A stretch of DNA of 36,080 nucleotides, taken from assembly GCA_031285765.1 (NCBI GenBank), contig JAITVO010000172.1:1-36080 (forward strand), read 5' to 3'. This stretch comes from Cytophagaceae bacterium (lineage in GTDB: Bacteria; Bacteroidota; Bacteroidia; Bacteroidales; Marinilabiliaceae). Position numbers and translations under genes: made by a program. Every line of letters begins with the position of its first letter. Position 1 is the stretch's first letter. The notes under the pieces are model-generated. The model saw only the letters and a list, made by a program, of their open reading frames with translations. It did no database searches and was not told the origin of the DNA. This document shows, piece by piece, positions 26,290 to 34,400 of the stretch.

Positions 26290-27375
26290 TTATATAAAAG
26301 GTGTTTTTACAATTTTGGCTTTCAAGTCGCGATTGCGAACGCGGATAGCAATGTTGTCGTCTTTCTTTTTCAGGAAATCGGAGCAGATATATCCCATTCC
26401 GATGCCCTGTTTCAGCACGGGCGACATAGTACCTGATGTAACGCGACCAATAACGTTTCCTTCGCTGTCCACAATTTCGTAATCGTGGCGGGGAATACCC
26501 TTTTCTTCCATCACAAAACTTTTGAGGCGACGCTTTACGCCGTCGTTCTTTTGCTCCAGCATTAAATCGCGGTCGATAAAATTTTTTCCGTCGGCGAATT
26601 TGGTTATCCAGCCCAAACCAGCTTCGATGGGCGATGTGGTGTCGTCAATATCGTTTCCGTAAAGGCAGAATCCCATTTCGAGGCGGAGCGTGTCACGTGC
26701 GCCCAGTCCGACAGGAACAAGTCCTTCGTTTTCGCCCGCTTTCATAATTTCGTTCCAAAGCGTTACTACGTCGTTGTTGTACATGTAGAGTTCAAAACCG
26801 CCTGCGCCTGTGTAGCCCGTATTCGAGATAATTACGTTGTTTACTCCTGCAAATTGCCCTGTTACAAAGGTGTAGTATGGAATTGCTGAAAGGTCAACCG
26901 TTGTGAGCTTTTGCAGAATTGCGGTTGCTTTTGGTCCCTGAATTGCCAGCTGCGAAATACGGTCGCTTGCATTTTCAAGAATGGCGCCTTCGGCGTTGTT
27001 CGTCATGCACCAGTTCCAGTCTTTGTCGATATTGCCAGCATTTACCACAAGTAAATACTTTTCGTCGTCGTAGCGATAAACCAGCAAGTCGTCAACAATA
27101 CCGCCCTTTCCGTTTGGGAAACAGGTATATTGAATTTTGCCCGTTGTAAGCGTCGAAACATCGTTGGATGTTACTTTCTGGAGGAATTTCAACGCATTGG
27201 GACCTTTAACCCAAAACTCGCCCATGTGCGAAACATCGAACATGCCCGCCGCGTTGCGAACGGCAAGATGTTCGGCAGTGATGCCCGCATATTCAACAGG
27301 CATATCGAATCCTGCAAAGGGAACCATCTTGGCTCCCAATGAGCGGTGCGTATCGTTTAAAACAGTTTTCTTCAT
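26290..27375 (-). CDS. gcvT: Aminomethyltransferase, glycine cleavage system T protein
   Basis: 361 residues, the standard length. The T protein transfers the methylene carbon of the aminomethyl-lipoyl H protein to tetrahydrofolate and releases ammonia (EC 2.1.2.10). Recognisable segments are the N-terminal [31 protein letters not shown], the folate-site [46 protein letters not shown] and the C-terminal [20 protein letters not shown]. It is first in an operon with serC. gcvH and gcvP are not in the window. A TACATTTG box about 55 bases upstream is the probable -7 element. No glycine riboswitch fold was seen in the short leader. Confidence 0.97.
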   Translation of the reverse strand: MKKTVLNDTHRSLGAKMVPFAGFDMPVEYAGITAEHLAVRNAAGMFDVSHMGEFWVKGPNALKFLQKVTSNDVSTLTTGKIQYTCFPNGKGGIVDDLLVYRYDDEKYLLVVNAGNIDKDWNWCMTNNAEGAILENASDRISQLAIQGPKATAILQKLTTVDLSAIPYYTFVTGQFAGVNNVIISNTGYTGAGGFELYMYNNDVVTLWNEIMKAGENEGLVPVGLGARDTLRLEMGFCLYGNDIDDTTSPIEAGLGWITKFADGKNFIDRDLMLEQKNDGVKRRLKSFVMEEKGIPRHDYEIVDSEGNVIGRVTSGTMSPVLKQGIGMGYICSDFLKKKDDNIAIRVRNRDLKAKIVKTPFI

Positions 27376-27430
27376 TATGAATCAATAATATCAATAGTTA
27401 TTTTACAAAAAATGTCGGCTCAACACCCCA

Positions 27431-27438
27431 CAAATGTA
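27431..27438 (-). promoter_or_regulatory. Probable -7 box of the gcvT-serC operon
   Basis: TACATTTG on the minus strand matches TAnnTTTG. No TTTG lies 19-21 bases upstream; the nearest is 26 bases away. Confidence 0.5.
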
Positions 27439-28170
27439 TTTCGGTTTTGGGTAGTGAAAAATGACAAATATTCTGTTTGGGAAAAATATCGACTGAATTA
27501 TAAAAATTTGATAGCGCTACAATAAGGCATGCTGCAATAAAATATTGATATTAAGCATAATAAATATGTGTTTTGGTATTATGCAAATAAAAATAAATCT
27601 TTATTGTTTCGGTTGTTATACTCAACAGGAAATAAATTGCCAATAACAGAGGTTTTATATCCGGTTCAACTGTCGTCCTGCACCGACAATGGGGCATGTC
27701 CCATTGCTGCTATTCGCAAATCAATTTTATTTGAGTATAAAGTGCAAAGATAAAGAACTACGATAATAACCTGAGTTTTGGATAAAGCCAGCATAATAAC
27801 CGACACAACTGTTTTTCATTATTTACCCACTAAAATATTTTTATAAGTTACAGTATCTATCCAAAAACAAATCATCAAACAGAATAAACAAGTTTTGTAG
27901 CTCGTTAAAAACATGATAAGTACGGCAAATCTACTCAAAACTTGAATCTCCGATGAAATTCATTTTTTTTAGTTTATTGTGATATTGCTGAGGTTTTATA
28001 CTGATAAATATCTCAGATACTAAACTATTGTTGTCCAATAAAAAAATGTGGACTACAAATTAGTTCGCAAAAGTTGTAACTTTGTATTTGCAAAATCAAA
28101 TTTACAATGGGCAAACATCCAATATAAAATTGGAAGATTCAATGGAAGAGGTTGAATGTGTATAAAAACA
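27439..28170. other. Long gene-free region between gcvT and the iron-sulfur oxidoreductase gene
   Basis: AT-rich. It holds a GCATAATA/TATTATGC inverted pair (27555-27584), copy 2 of the 123-bp palindromic element, and a plus-strand TAACTTTG box (28077-28084) that lacks a -33 partner and leads only to a six-codon frame at about 28109. No gene was recognised. Confidence 0.6.
27617..27739. repeat. 123-bp palindromic repeat element, copy 2
   Basis: It begins TATACTCAACAG and ends TTTGAGTATA. It shares AATAACAGAGG, GTTCAACTGT and ATTCGCAAATCAATT with copy 1 (21495-21618) at matching distances. The central hairpin here is CAATGGG/CCCATTG, so the stem is kept while its bases have changed. Confidence 0.88.
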
Positions 28171-28213
28171 GTTCAGAGTTAAAGGTCGAATTTACAAACC
28201 TTTAACTCTGAAC
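28171..28213 (-). terminator. Intrinsic terminator of the iron-sulfur oxidoreductase gene
   Basis: A perfect 16-base stem, GTTCAGAGTTAAAGGT (28171-28186) with ACCTTTAACTCTGAAC (28198-28213), and an 11-base loop. On the minus strand it is followed by TGTTTTTAT. Confidence 0.9.
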
Positions 28214-28235
28214 CTTAAGCCTTGAACTTGTTCCT

Positions 28236-30074
28236 CTAATTCACCTGCTCTCCCTGCGTCCTGTTTCTAACCGTTTTTGCTGCCGACTGGTATCGTGTTT
28301 CGCACAGAATTTCGGCAATATCGCTTACTTTTTTGCGACTGTGGCGCTGGATATTCTTTTTGCACATTGGACACGAGGTTACTATTACGTCGGGATTGTT
28401 TTCCTGAAGAACACTGACTGTATTTGCCGTTATATCCTGCCGTTGCGCTTCGGTAAGGAGAAGCGTTGACGCATTGTTGCCGCAGCAGAGCGATTTGTTG
28501 CGCTCGTGCGACAGGCGGTTGAGGTTTCCAACCAATTTCAGCAGTTCGCGTGGAGGCTCGTAACAGTTGCTGCCCCGTCCCAGTTCGCAGGGGTCGTGAT
28601 AGGCAAACTGCATACTCCCTTTCTGACGGATAATTCGTCCCGCGTCCATCAGTTCCCACAAAAATTGCGTGTGGTGCTTTACTTCAATGTCGAGGTCGTA
28701 ATCCGACTTAAATACTTTATAACAGATTGGACAGGTTGTTACAAGCGCTTTGCCGTTGCATCCGTTAATAAGTTCGCGGTTGCGTTCAATCATCAGTCGG
28801 GCGCTTTCGGCGGCGCCAGCCAGCATCATCGGACGCCCGCAGCAAATGCTTTCTTCTTCGTCAATGTGAATAAACGAAACGCTCGCTTCGGTAAAAAGTT
28901 TTTTTACGGCAAGTGTTGTTTTCGGGTTTAACCGTCCCATACAGCCTGTAAAAAGAACAACATCGGTGGTTTTACGCCCAAAACTTAAATTATCAGGGAG
29001 ATAAGCGTGGTTAAATTCCGCTTGTTTGTGAATAACTTGTCGCGAGCCGATGCGCAGTTTTTCTATGTCGATATTAACAGGGCACACTTCCTTGCATAAC
29101 CCGCAGTTGAGACACAGGTCTGCCATTGCATCAAAACCTTTGCCCGCACGTACATGACGGATAAAGTAGGGCGCCTGAAAAGCCGTTTCGGTTTTGTTAA
29201 CGGCGGGACACACATCGAGGCAAACGCCACAACTTGGGCACGAGTGCACTTCAAAAGCCTGCAATCCCTTTCGGGGATGAAAACCTTTTTCGTGCGTTAC
29301 TCCCCATTTTCGCAAAAAGATAAGTATCATTTCGGTAGGAATGTGCAAGTAGCGCGAAAACGGCAATACCACAAATAACACGCCCAAAGCGATGGAATAC
29401 GCCCACCACAGTGGCAGCTCGAAACCTGCCGCCATCTCGCGCGAAAAGAGCGCATTGCCCAGCGAGGCTGTAAGAAATCCGCCGCCGCCATGTACGCCCG
29501 ACGACGCCGATTCGGCAAACAGTCGGAAAGGGAATATGAACCACAGTGCCGTGAGCGCAATGCGGTTGCCCAATGTGTGGCGCGTGGTATTTGCCATGCC
29601 GAGCACACTTTTGCGTATCCGCTTCACGATTGCCAGCAGCAGTCCCGTCAGCACAAGCAGCAGGGCAAAATCCATAAAATGGTAAAATATTTTTCCGAGC
29701 AGAGTAACGTTCTCTTCCTGTTCAAAATAGCGCATAAAAATAGGTCCCCACAGCGTGCGGTAACGGCTTCCGTTAAAATACCACGATTCGATGTGTCCGC
29801 CCACAATAAGCAGAAACCATCCGAAAGCCAAACTCATGTGCATAAAGCCGAGCAGCGGTTTTTCGCCGTAAATGCGCAGATGAAGCAGCGATTCGTTCAT
29901 AATTTCTTTCATTCCCGAAATGGTTTTGAACGAAACGATATGGCGGCGAATCCGTTTTCGGTTATCGGGCGACAGCCTGCACAGCCATCCGAAATACCTT
30001 ATAACTAATATCAGCGCCATCACAGCAAAACCAAGCGTGAAAGGCAAAACAAAATGATGGTAATTTTCTCTCAT
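28236..30074 (-). CDS. Fused cytochrome b-like membrane / HdrD-like iron-sulfur oxidoreductase
   Basis: 612 residues from the ATG at 30072-30074; the longer frame to 30158 crosses the promoter and is rejected. Residues about 8-245 contain several membrane helices with His residues suited to haem b binding, like NarI/HdrE subunits. Two 4Fe-4S motifs follow: CPSCGVCLDVCP (279-290) and CLNCGLCKEVCP (321-332). Then come two CCG domains, each complete: Cys378, CC411-412 and C448xxC451; and Cys496, CC530-531 and C568xxC571. This is a heterodisulfide-reductase DE-type fusion, expected to move electrons between the quinone pool and a cytoplasmic partner. The partner is not encoded next to it, so the substrate is open. 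It is a monocistronic gene with a clear promoter and terminator. Confidence 0.92.
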   Translation of the reverse strand: MRENYHHFVLPFTLGFAVMALILVIRYFGWLCRLSPDNRKRIRRHIVSFKTISGMKEIMNESLLHLRIYGEKPLLGFMHMSLAFGWFLLIVGGHIESWYFNGSRYRTLWGPIFMRYFEQEENVTLLGKIFYHFMDFALLLVLTGLLLAIVKRIRKSVLGMANTTRHTLGNRIALTALWFIFPFRLFAESASSGVHGGGGFLTASLGNALFSREMAAGFELPLWWAYSIALGVLFVVLPFSRYLHIPTEMILIFLRKWGVTHEKGFHPRKGLQAFEVHSCPSCGVCLDVCPAVNKTETAFQAPYFIRHVRAGKGFDAMADLCLNCGLCKEVCPVNIDIEKLRIGSRQVIHKQAEFNHAYLPDNLSFGRKTTDVVLFTGCMGRLNPKTTLAVKKLFTEASVSFIHIDEEESICCGRPMMLAGAAESARLMIERNRELINGCNGKALVTTCPICYKVFKSDYDLDIEVKHHTQFLWELMDAGRIIRQKGSMQFAYHDPCELGRGSNCYEPPRELLKLVGNLNRLSHERNKSLCCGNNASTLLLTEAQRQDITANTVSVLQENNPDVIVTSCPMCKKNIQRHSRKKVSDIAEILCETRYQSAAKTVRNRTQGEQVN

Positions 30075-30129
30075 GATATTTGTGTTCAATGTGGTTCTGT
30101 ACGAAAATGTGTAGCTAAATTTGAGAAAC

Positions 30130-30159
30130 CAAAAGTACGGCGGCTTTTTTTTCTGCAAA
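30130..30159 (-). promoter_or_regulatory. Promoter of the iron-sulfur oxidoreductase gene
   Basis: On the minus strand TTTG (30159-30156), an 18-base spacer and TACTTTTG (30137-30130). The leader to the ATG at 30074 is about 50 bases. Confidence 0.66.
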
Positions 30160-30486
30160 AGAGGGGTAATACTTAATTTTGGGGTGGTAAAAATACGCAG
30201 TATTTCTGCAACACCCCCCCCATATCTTCATAACCCTAAACAAACAGAACATTAAAATAATTATTATTTTGCAAGGATAATTTTGTTTAGTCAAATTTCT
30301 CACAAAATTCGTCGGTAATGGTAAAACTTTCAATAATTTTGTCGGGGGATTGGCATAACTGAAAATGTTAATTTATTTTGTTGATGATCAGCTATAAAAG
30401 CAATGATTTTTTTGATTATGCAACCTCTTTTTTGGGAGTTTAGTATCCAAAGTTCAGATTAAAATTATAATTATACACATCAATTT
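30160..30486. other. Divergent intergenic region upstream of yciH
   Basis: AT-rich and gene-free. TAATTTTG boxes occur on the plus strand at 30278-30285 and 30334-30341 and could serve yciH, but neither has a well-placed TTTG. Confidence 0.5.
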
Positions 30487-30834
30487 ATGTCGAAGAAAAA
30501 CAAAAACAATACGGGAGGCATTGTATTCAGTACAAATCCAGATTACAACTATAAGGATGCCTTACCTGAAACAGTTGTAACACTACCTGTCAGCAAGCAA
30601 CAGTTGAAAGTTTGGCTCGACCGTAAACAGCGCAATGGAAAAACCGTTACACTAATCACCGGCTTTGTCGGCAATTTCGATGATTTAAAAGAACTCGAAA
30701 AAAAACTGAAAAATCTTTGCGGAAGCGGCGGTAGTTCAAAGGATGGAGAAATATTGATTCAGGGCGATTGGCGAGATAAAATCTTCGATTACCTGCAAAA
30801 AAACGGATACGGTGTGAAAAAGGCAGGAGGATGA
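30487..30834 (+). CDS. yciH: SUI1/YciH family translation factor
   Basis: 115 residues. The C-terminal two thirds carry the SUI1 (eIF1-like) fold signature: KTVTLITGFVGNFDDLKELEKKLKNLCGSGGSSKDGEILIQGDWRDKI in segments, then YLQKNGYGVKKAGG. Bacterial members are proposed to affect initiation fidelity on the 30S subunit, though their role is less settled than that of eukaryotic eIF1. The N-terminal 30 residues are polar and variable, as usual. It is a single gene; a long AT-rich hairpin begins five bases after the stop. Confidence 0.94.
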   Translation: MSKKNKNNTGGIVFSTNPDYNYKDALPETVVTLPVSKQQLKVWLDRKQRNGKTVTLITGFVGNFDDLKELEKKLKNLCGSGGSSKDGEILIQGDWRDKIFDYLQKNGYGVKKAGG

Positions 30835-30838
30835 AAAT

Positions 30839-30881
30839 ATTACATAAAAAAATTTGTTTCTAAATTTTTTCATGTAATTTT
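30839..30881 (+). terminator. Terminator hairpin after yciH
   Basis: ATTACATAAAAAAATTT (30839-30855) pairs with AAATTTTTTCATGTAAT (30862-30878) with one mismatch, and is followed by TTT. It overlaps the promoter called for the next operon. Confidence 0.75.
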
Positions 30882-30882
30882 G
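30853..30882 (+). promoter_or_regulatory. Promoter of the T9SS-protein/YD operon
   Basis: TTTG (30853-30856), an 18-base spacer and TAATTTTG (30875-30882). Predicted start is near 30889, so the leader is about 110 bases. Both boxes lie within the terminator hairpin of yciH, which lowers confidence a little. Confidence 0.6.
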
Positions 30883-30999
30883 TAGCCGTTTACGATATTA
30901 CACAGTTTGGTAATTTACTTTTATTCGAATATGGTTTAGAGTTGATACTGTCCGAATCTATAAAAAAACAGTTTGAAAACCCTGTGAAATTGCGTTTAC

Positions 31000-31437
31000 A
31001 TGAAATATATTTTTACTTTCCTGTTTTTTGTTGTTGCGCTGACTGCCCGGGTTGAGTGTCAATCGCCGCCGTCCATATCGTTCGATTATGATGCCGACGG
31101 AAATATGACAGCCCAGTACGTTGTTGTAATTAAAAGCGCCGAATTTTACGACGATACTGTTGTGGACGATGAGGAGTTTTTTAAGGTAGAAGAGGGCGAC
31201 CGCCAAATAGCCGTTTACCCCAATCCCACAAAAGGGCGCATTGTGGTTGGCATTACTCCCCTGCCTGCCAGCGGGCGCAGCTACATGCAGCTGCGCGATG
31301 TAGAGGGCAAACTGCTGCAAACCATCGAAATTATGTCGGAACAAACGCCCGTTGAAATTACAGGCGCTTCGGGTGTTTACCTGCTCCATATTTATGTGGG
31401 CAGCGATGTATCGAAATGGAAAATTGTTAAAGAGTAG
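31000..31437 (+). CDS. Small secreted protein with C-terminal T9SS (Por) sorting domain
   Basis: 145 residues. A signal peptide (about 1-20, ending RVEC) is followed by a SISFDYDADGNM segment that resembles a YD repeat, a short acidic linker (VVDDEEFFKVEEGD) and a type A T9SS sorting domain. That domain starts at AVYPNPTKGRIVV (71-83), continues with LRDVEGKLLQTIEI and ends GVYLLHIYVGSDVSKWKIVKE. Nearly the whole mature protein is thus the sorting domain, with almost no cargo. T9SS would move it across the outer membrane. Its stop is six bases from the start of the giant SpvB/YD gene, so the two are one operon. The small protein may help place the giant one at the surface; that role is inferred. 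Confidence 0.87.
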   Translation: MKYIFTFLFFVVALTARVECQSPPSISFDYDADGNMTAQYVVVIKSAEFYDDTVVDDEEFFKVEEGDRQIAVYPNPTKGRIVVGITPLPASGRSYMQLRDVEGKLLQTIEIMSEQTPVEITGASGVYLLHIYVGSDVSKWKIVKE

Positions 31438-31443
31438 TAACCC

Positions 31444-34400
31444 ATGAAAAAAATTACAGCTCTCCTCACAACCCTGTCGCTGTTTACACTGCTGCACGCA
31501 CAGCCACGGAACCTTACACTCTCGGCACCCGAAAGCGGAACAAAAGTGCACACAGCCCGCGACGGCATTACTTTTCTTCCGGGCTACAGCTATCAGGCTA
31601 CGGGCAACAACACTATGCTGGCAACCGTTAACGAGCAGCTTGTGGTGCCAGTGGAGTATCAGTCGCAGCAGCCCTCATCCACGCGCCAGCTGAATACCTC
31701 CTATGCTGTGGGCGCAACTGCCGGAACCGCCGATGTTACCCCTGCGGGTGCCGCCGTTTACCAGATACCGGTTGCAATACCCCCCGGAACAGCAGGTGTA
31801 CAGCCCAGCCTCTCCATTGTGTACAACAGCCAAACGGGTAACGGACTGCTGGGCTACGGGTGGAACCTTGCCGCCATTTCGTGCATTGCCCGCTGCGGAA
31901 AAACCTTTTACCACGATGGTAAAACGGATGCTGTGCGGCTTGACAACACCGACAACCTGATGCTCGACGGACAGCGGCTGATGCTGGTGGCAGGCACCCA
32001 TTTTACAGGCGGAGCCGAGTATCGTACCGAAATAGAAACATTCAACGTAATTAAGTACAAAACCATTGGTTCCAGCCTCTGCTTTGAGGTTAAAAACAGG
32101 GATGGGTGGACGCTGGAATACGGCACAACCACCGATTCGTACATCGAAACACCCGGCTCGTCAACCGCCCTCTGCTGGCTGCTGGCGCGGGTAACCGACC
32201 CGTCGGGAAACTACATGACCTACTCGTACACCGAAGACGGCGCCACAGGGGAGTTCCGGCTGAAGCGGATAGACTATACCGGTAACACCGGCCTGCCACC
32301 CTACAACACGGTAGAGTTTTTCTACGAAACCCGCTCCGACCGGCAAACAGCCTACATGGCCGGAAAAGCGCTGAAACAAACCGTGCTGTTGAAGCGACTG
32401 CGGGCATCGTCGGCAAGCACCACTTTCAGGGAATACCGTTTTAACTACTATTTCGACGGAATGTACTCCAAACTGACCGAAGTGGAAGAATACGGGCAGG
32501 GAGGTGTAAGATACAACTCAACCGTTATATCGCCCGGCAACCAAACGTTTACAGGGGAAAACCTTCCAATATTTTTGACATCCCCCAAAAGTACCGAAGC
32601 GGCAAGCATCTATTCCGATTTCAATGCCGATGGCACTACAGATTTTATTACTTATCCCATAAAAGGTTCCTATACAGGTTCGGATAAGGCAACGCTGTAC
32701 ATTGCATACGACTATTACGACCCCTCTTTTTCAAAAACCAGCGCTGCTGTTCCGTTAATATCCGGTTTTGAGCGACTTTTGGCAGGCGATATGGATGGCG
32801 ACGGACTGTGCGACGCAGTACGGATACATAAAAGCGGCAATACATATTACTATTACATTTACCTGTACAAAAACGGAGCTTTCACACCTCACTGGAAGAG
32901 CTTTACGTCGTCGGGAGGCGAGTGTCTTATTGGTGATTTTGATGGCGACGGCAAGCAGGATATATTTTTCAGGACGGAACTTAATGCGTTCTCCTGCAAC
33001 GGTGTGAAGATTGCCGATGGTGGCATTTCTGCTGCCAATGCGGGAATAGACTACTTGCCGGGTGTTTTCCCCAACAGCCGTTACGTGATGAACCTTACAG
33101 GCAGTGGAAAAACAAGCCTGCTGACCTTATCAGGCTCTTCGTGCAAGGTTTTTGAACTCAATGGAAATACGTTTGGCGAAATTACCGGATTTGCCACAGC
33201 AGATGTAACAAACCGTGACGGAATTATACCCGGCGACTACAATGGCGATGGACTTACCGACCTGCTGATACAACGGAGTAACCTCTATTACTATATACTT
33301 TTCAGCACAGGGAAATCGTTTGTGCGGGTTAATTTACCCGATTTACAACTCTACTCCCTCACTTTGCCGGGCGACATTAACCGCGACGGAAAAACCGATA
33401 TTGTACAGATTTATGCAATGAGTAATGATGCGTCCGGATACAATGCAAAGATGTACACCCGAACAGGTACATACAATGGCAGCGGCTTTTCGTTTAAAAC
33501 TTATGAATATTCCTATATCCCTGTGTGGAAAGTTCTAATGGTTGGCCGCCTGTACGACCCTAATACAGGAAAGTACTTGTGGCAGCCCTTCCGTCCGTTT
33601 TTTGCTCTTGAGGATTTTAACGGCGACGGAAGGTGCGAAATTGTTTTCGACGACGACAACGATGTACTGTATTATAAATCGTTCAACGACAACTTGCTCC
33701 TGCAAACAGCAAGCATTACCGACGGACTGAACAGGCGCACCGCATTTACCTATCGCCCAATGACATCCATGTACATATATTCGGAAGCAGCACAGTCATA
33801 TACTTTTCCGGTTATCACAGCGAGTTTCCCGCTCTGTTTAACCGAATCGGTGAGGAGCACAAGCGATGCACATTCCAACGAAACAAGGTACTGGTACACC
33901 GGCGCCCGTTTTCACCGGCAGGGAAAAGGATTCCTCGGATTCGAACAGGTGGAAGCATCCAATTACAGGAAAAACAGAAGAACCACAACCGAGTACGGTT
34001 ACAATCCATATTACTACAATGTTTACCCTACAAAGCAGAAGGTGGAAACCGACAGGGGTACAGCAACAGCCATATCGACCACTAATTACACCCACAGCTA
34101 TTTGTCGATGGGCGCCAAACGTATTTTTCCATACATGTTGCAACAAACAGCTATCGACCATTTGTCGGGTTTGTCGGTAGCAACCCTTTACCACCATCAG
34201 ACAGCCGACCATGGCAACCCGTGGAAAATTACCGAAACACGTGGCAGCATGGTTACCGAAACTACCAATACATGGGCAGCAAAGGGTGGAAGCATATATA
34301 AAAACCGGCTAATCGAAAGCACGGTAAAAAAAAGCGGCTTGCAGGGTACGTTTACCCATACGGTTGGAATGGAGTACGACGCCAAAGGCAGGCTTGCTTC

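Noticed and set aside
27376..27440. Glycine riboswitch before gcvT
   Set aside because: The leader is only about 50 bases and shows no glycine-aptamer features.
28077..28170. Small RNA or short gene after the TAACTTTG box
   Set aside because: No -33 box, only a six-codon frame, and the following hairpin has its T-run on the other strand.
30075..30158. Longer N-terminus for the iron-sulfur oxidoreductase
   Set aside because: The extension contains the -7 box at 30130-30137 and adds sequence not expected before the first membrane helix.
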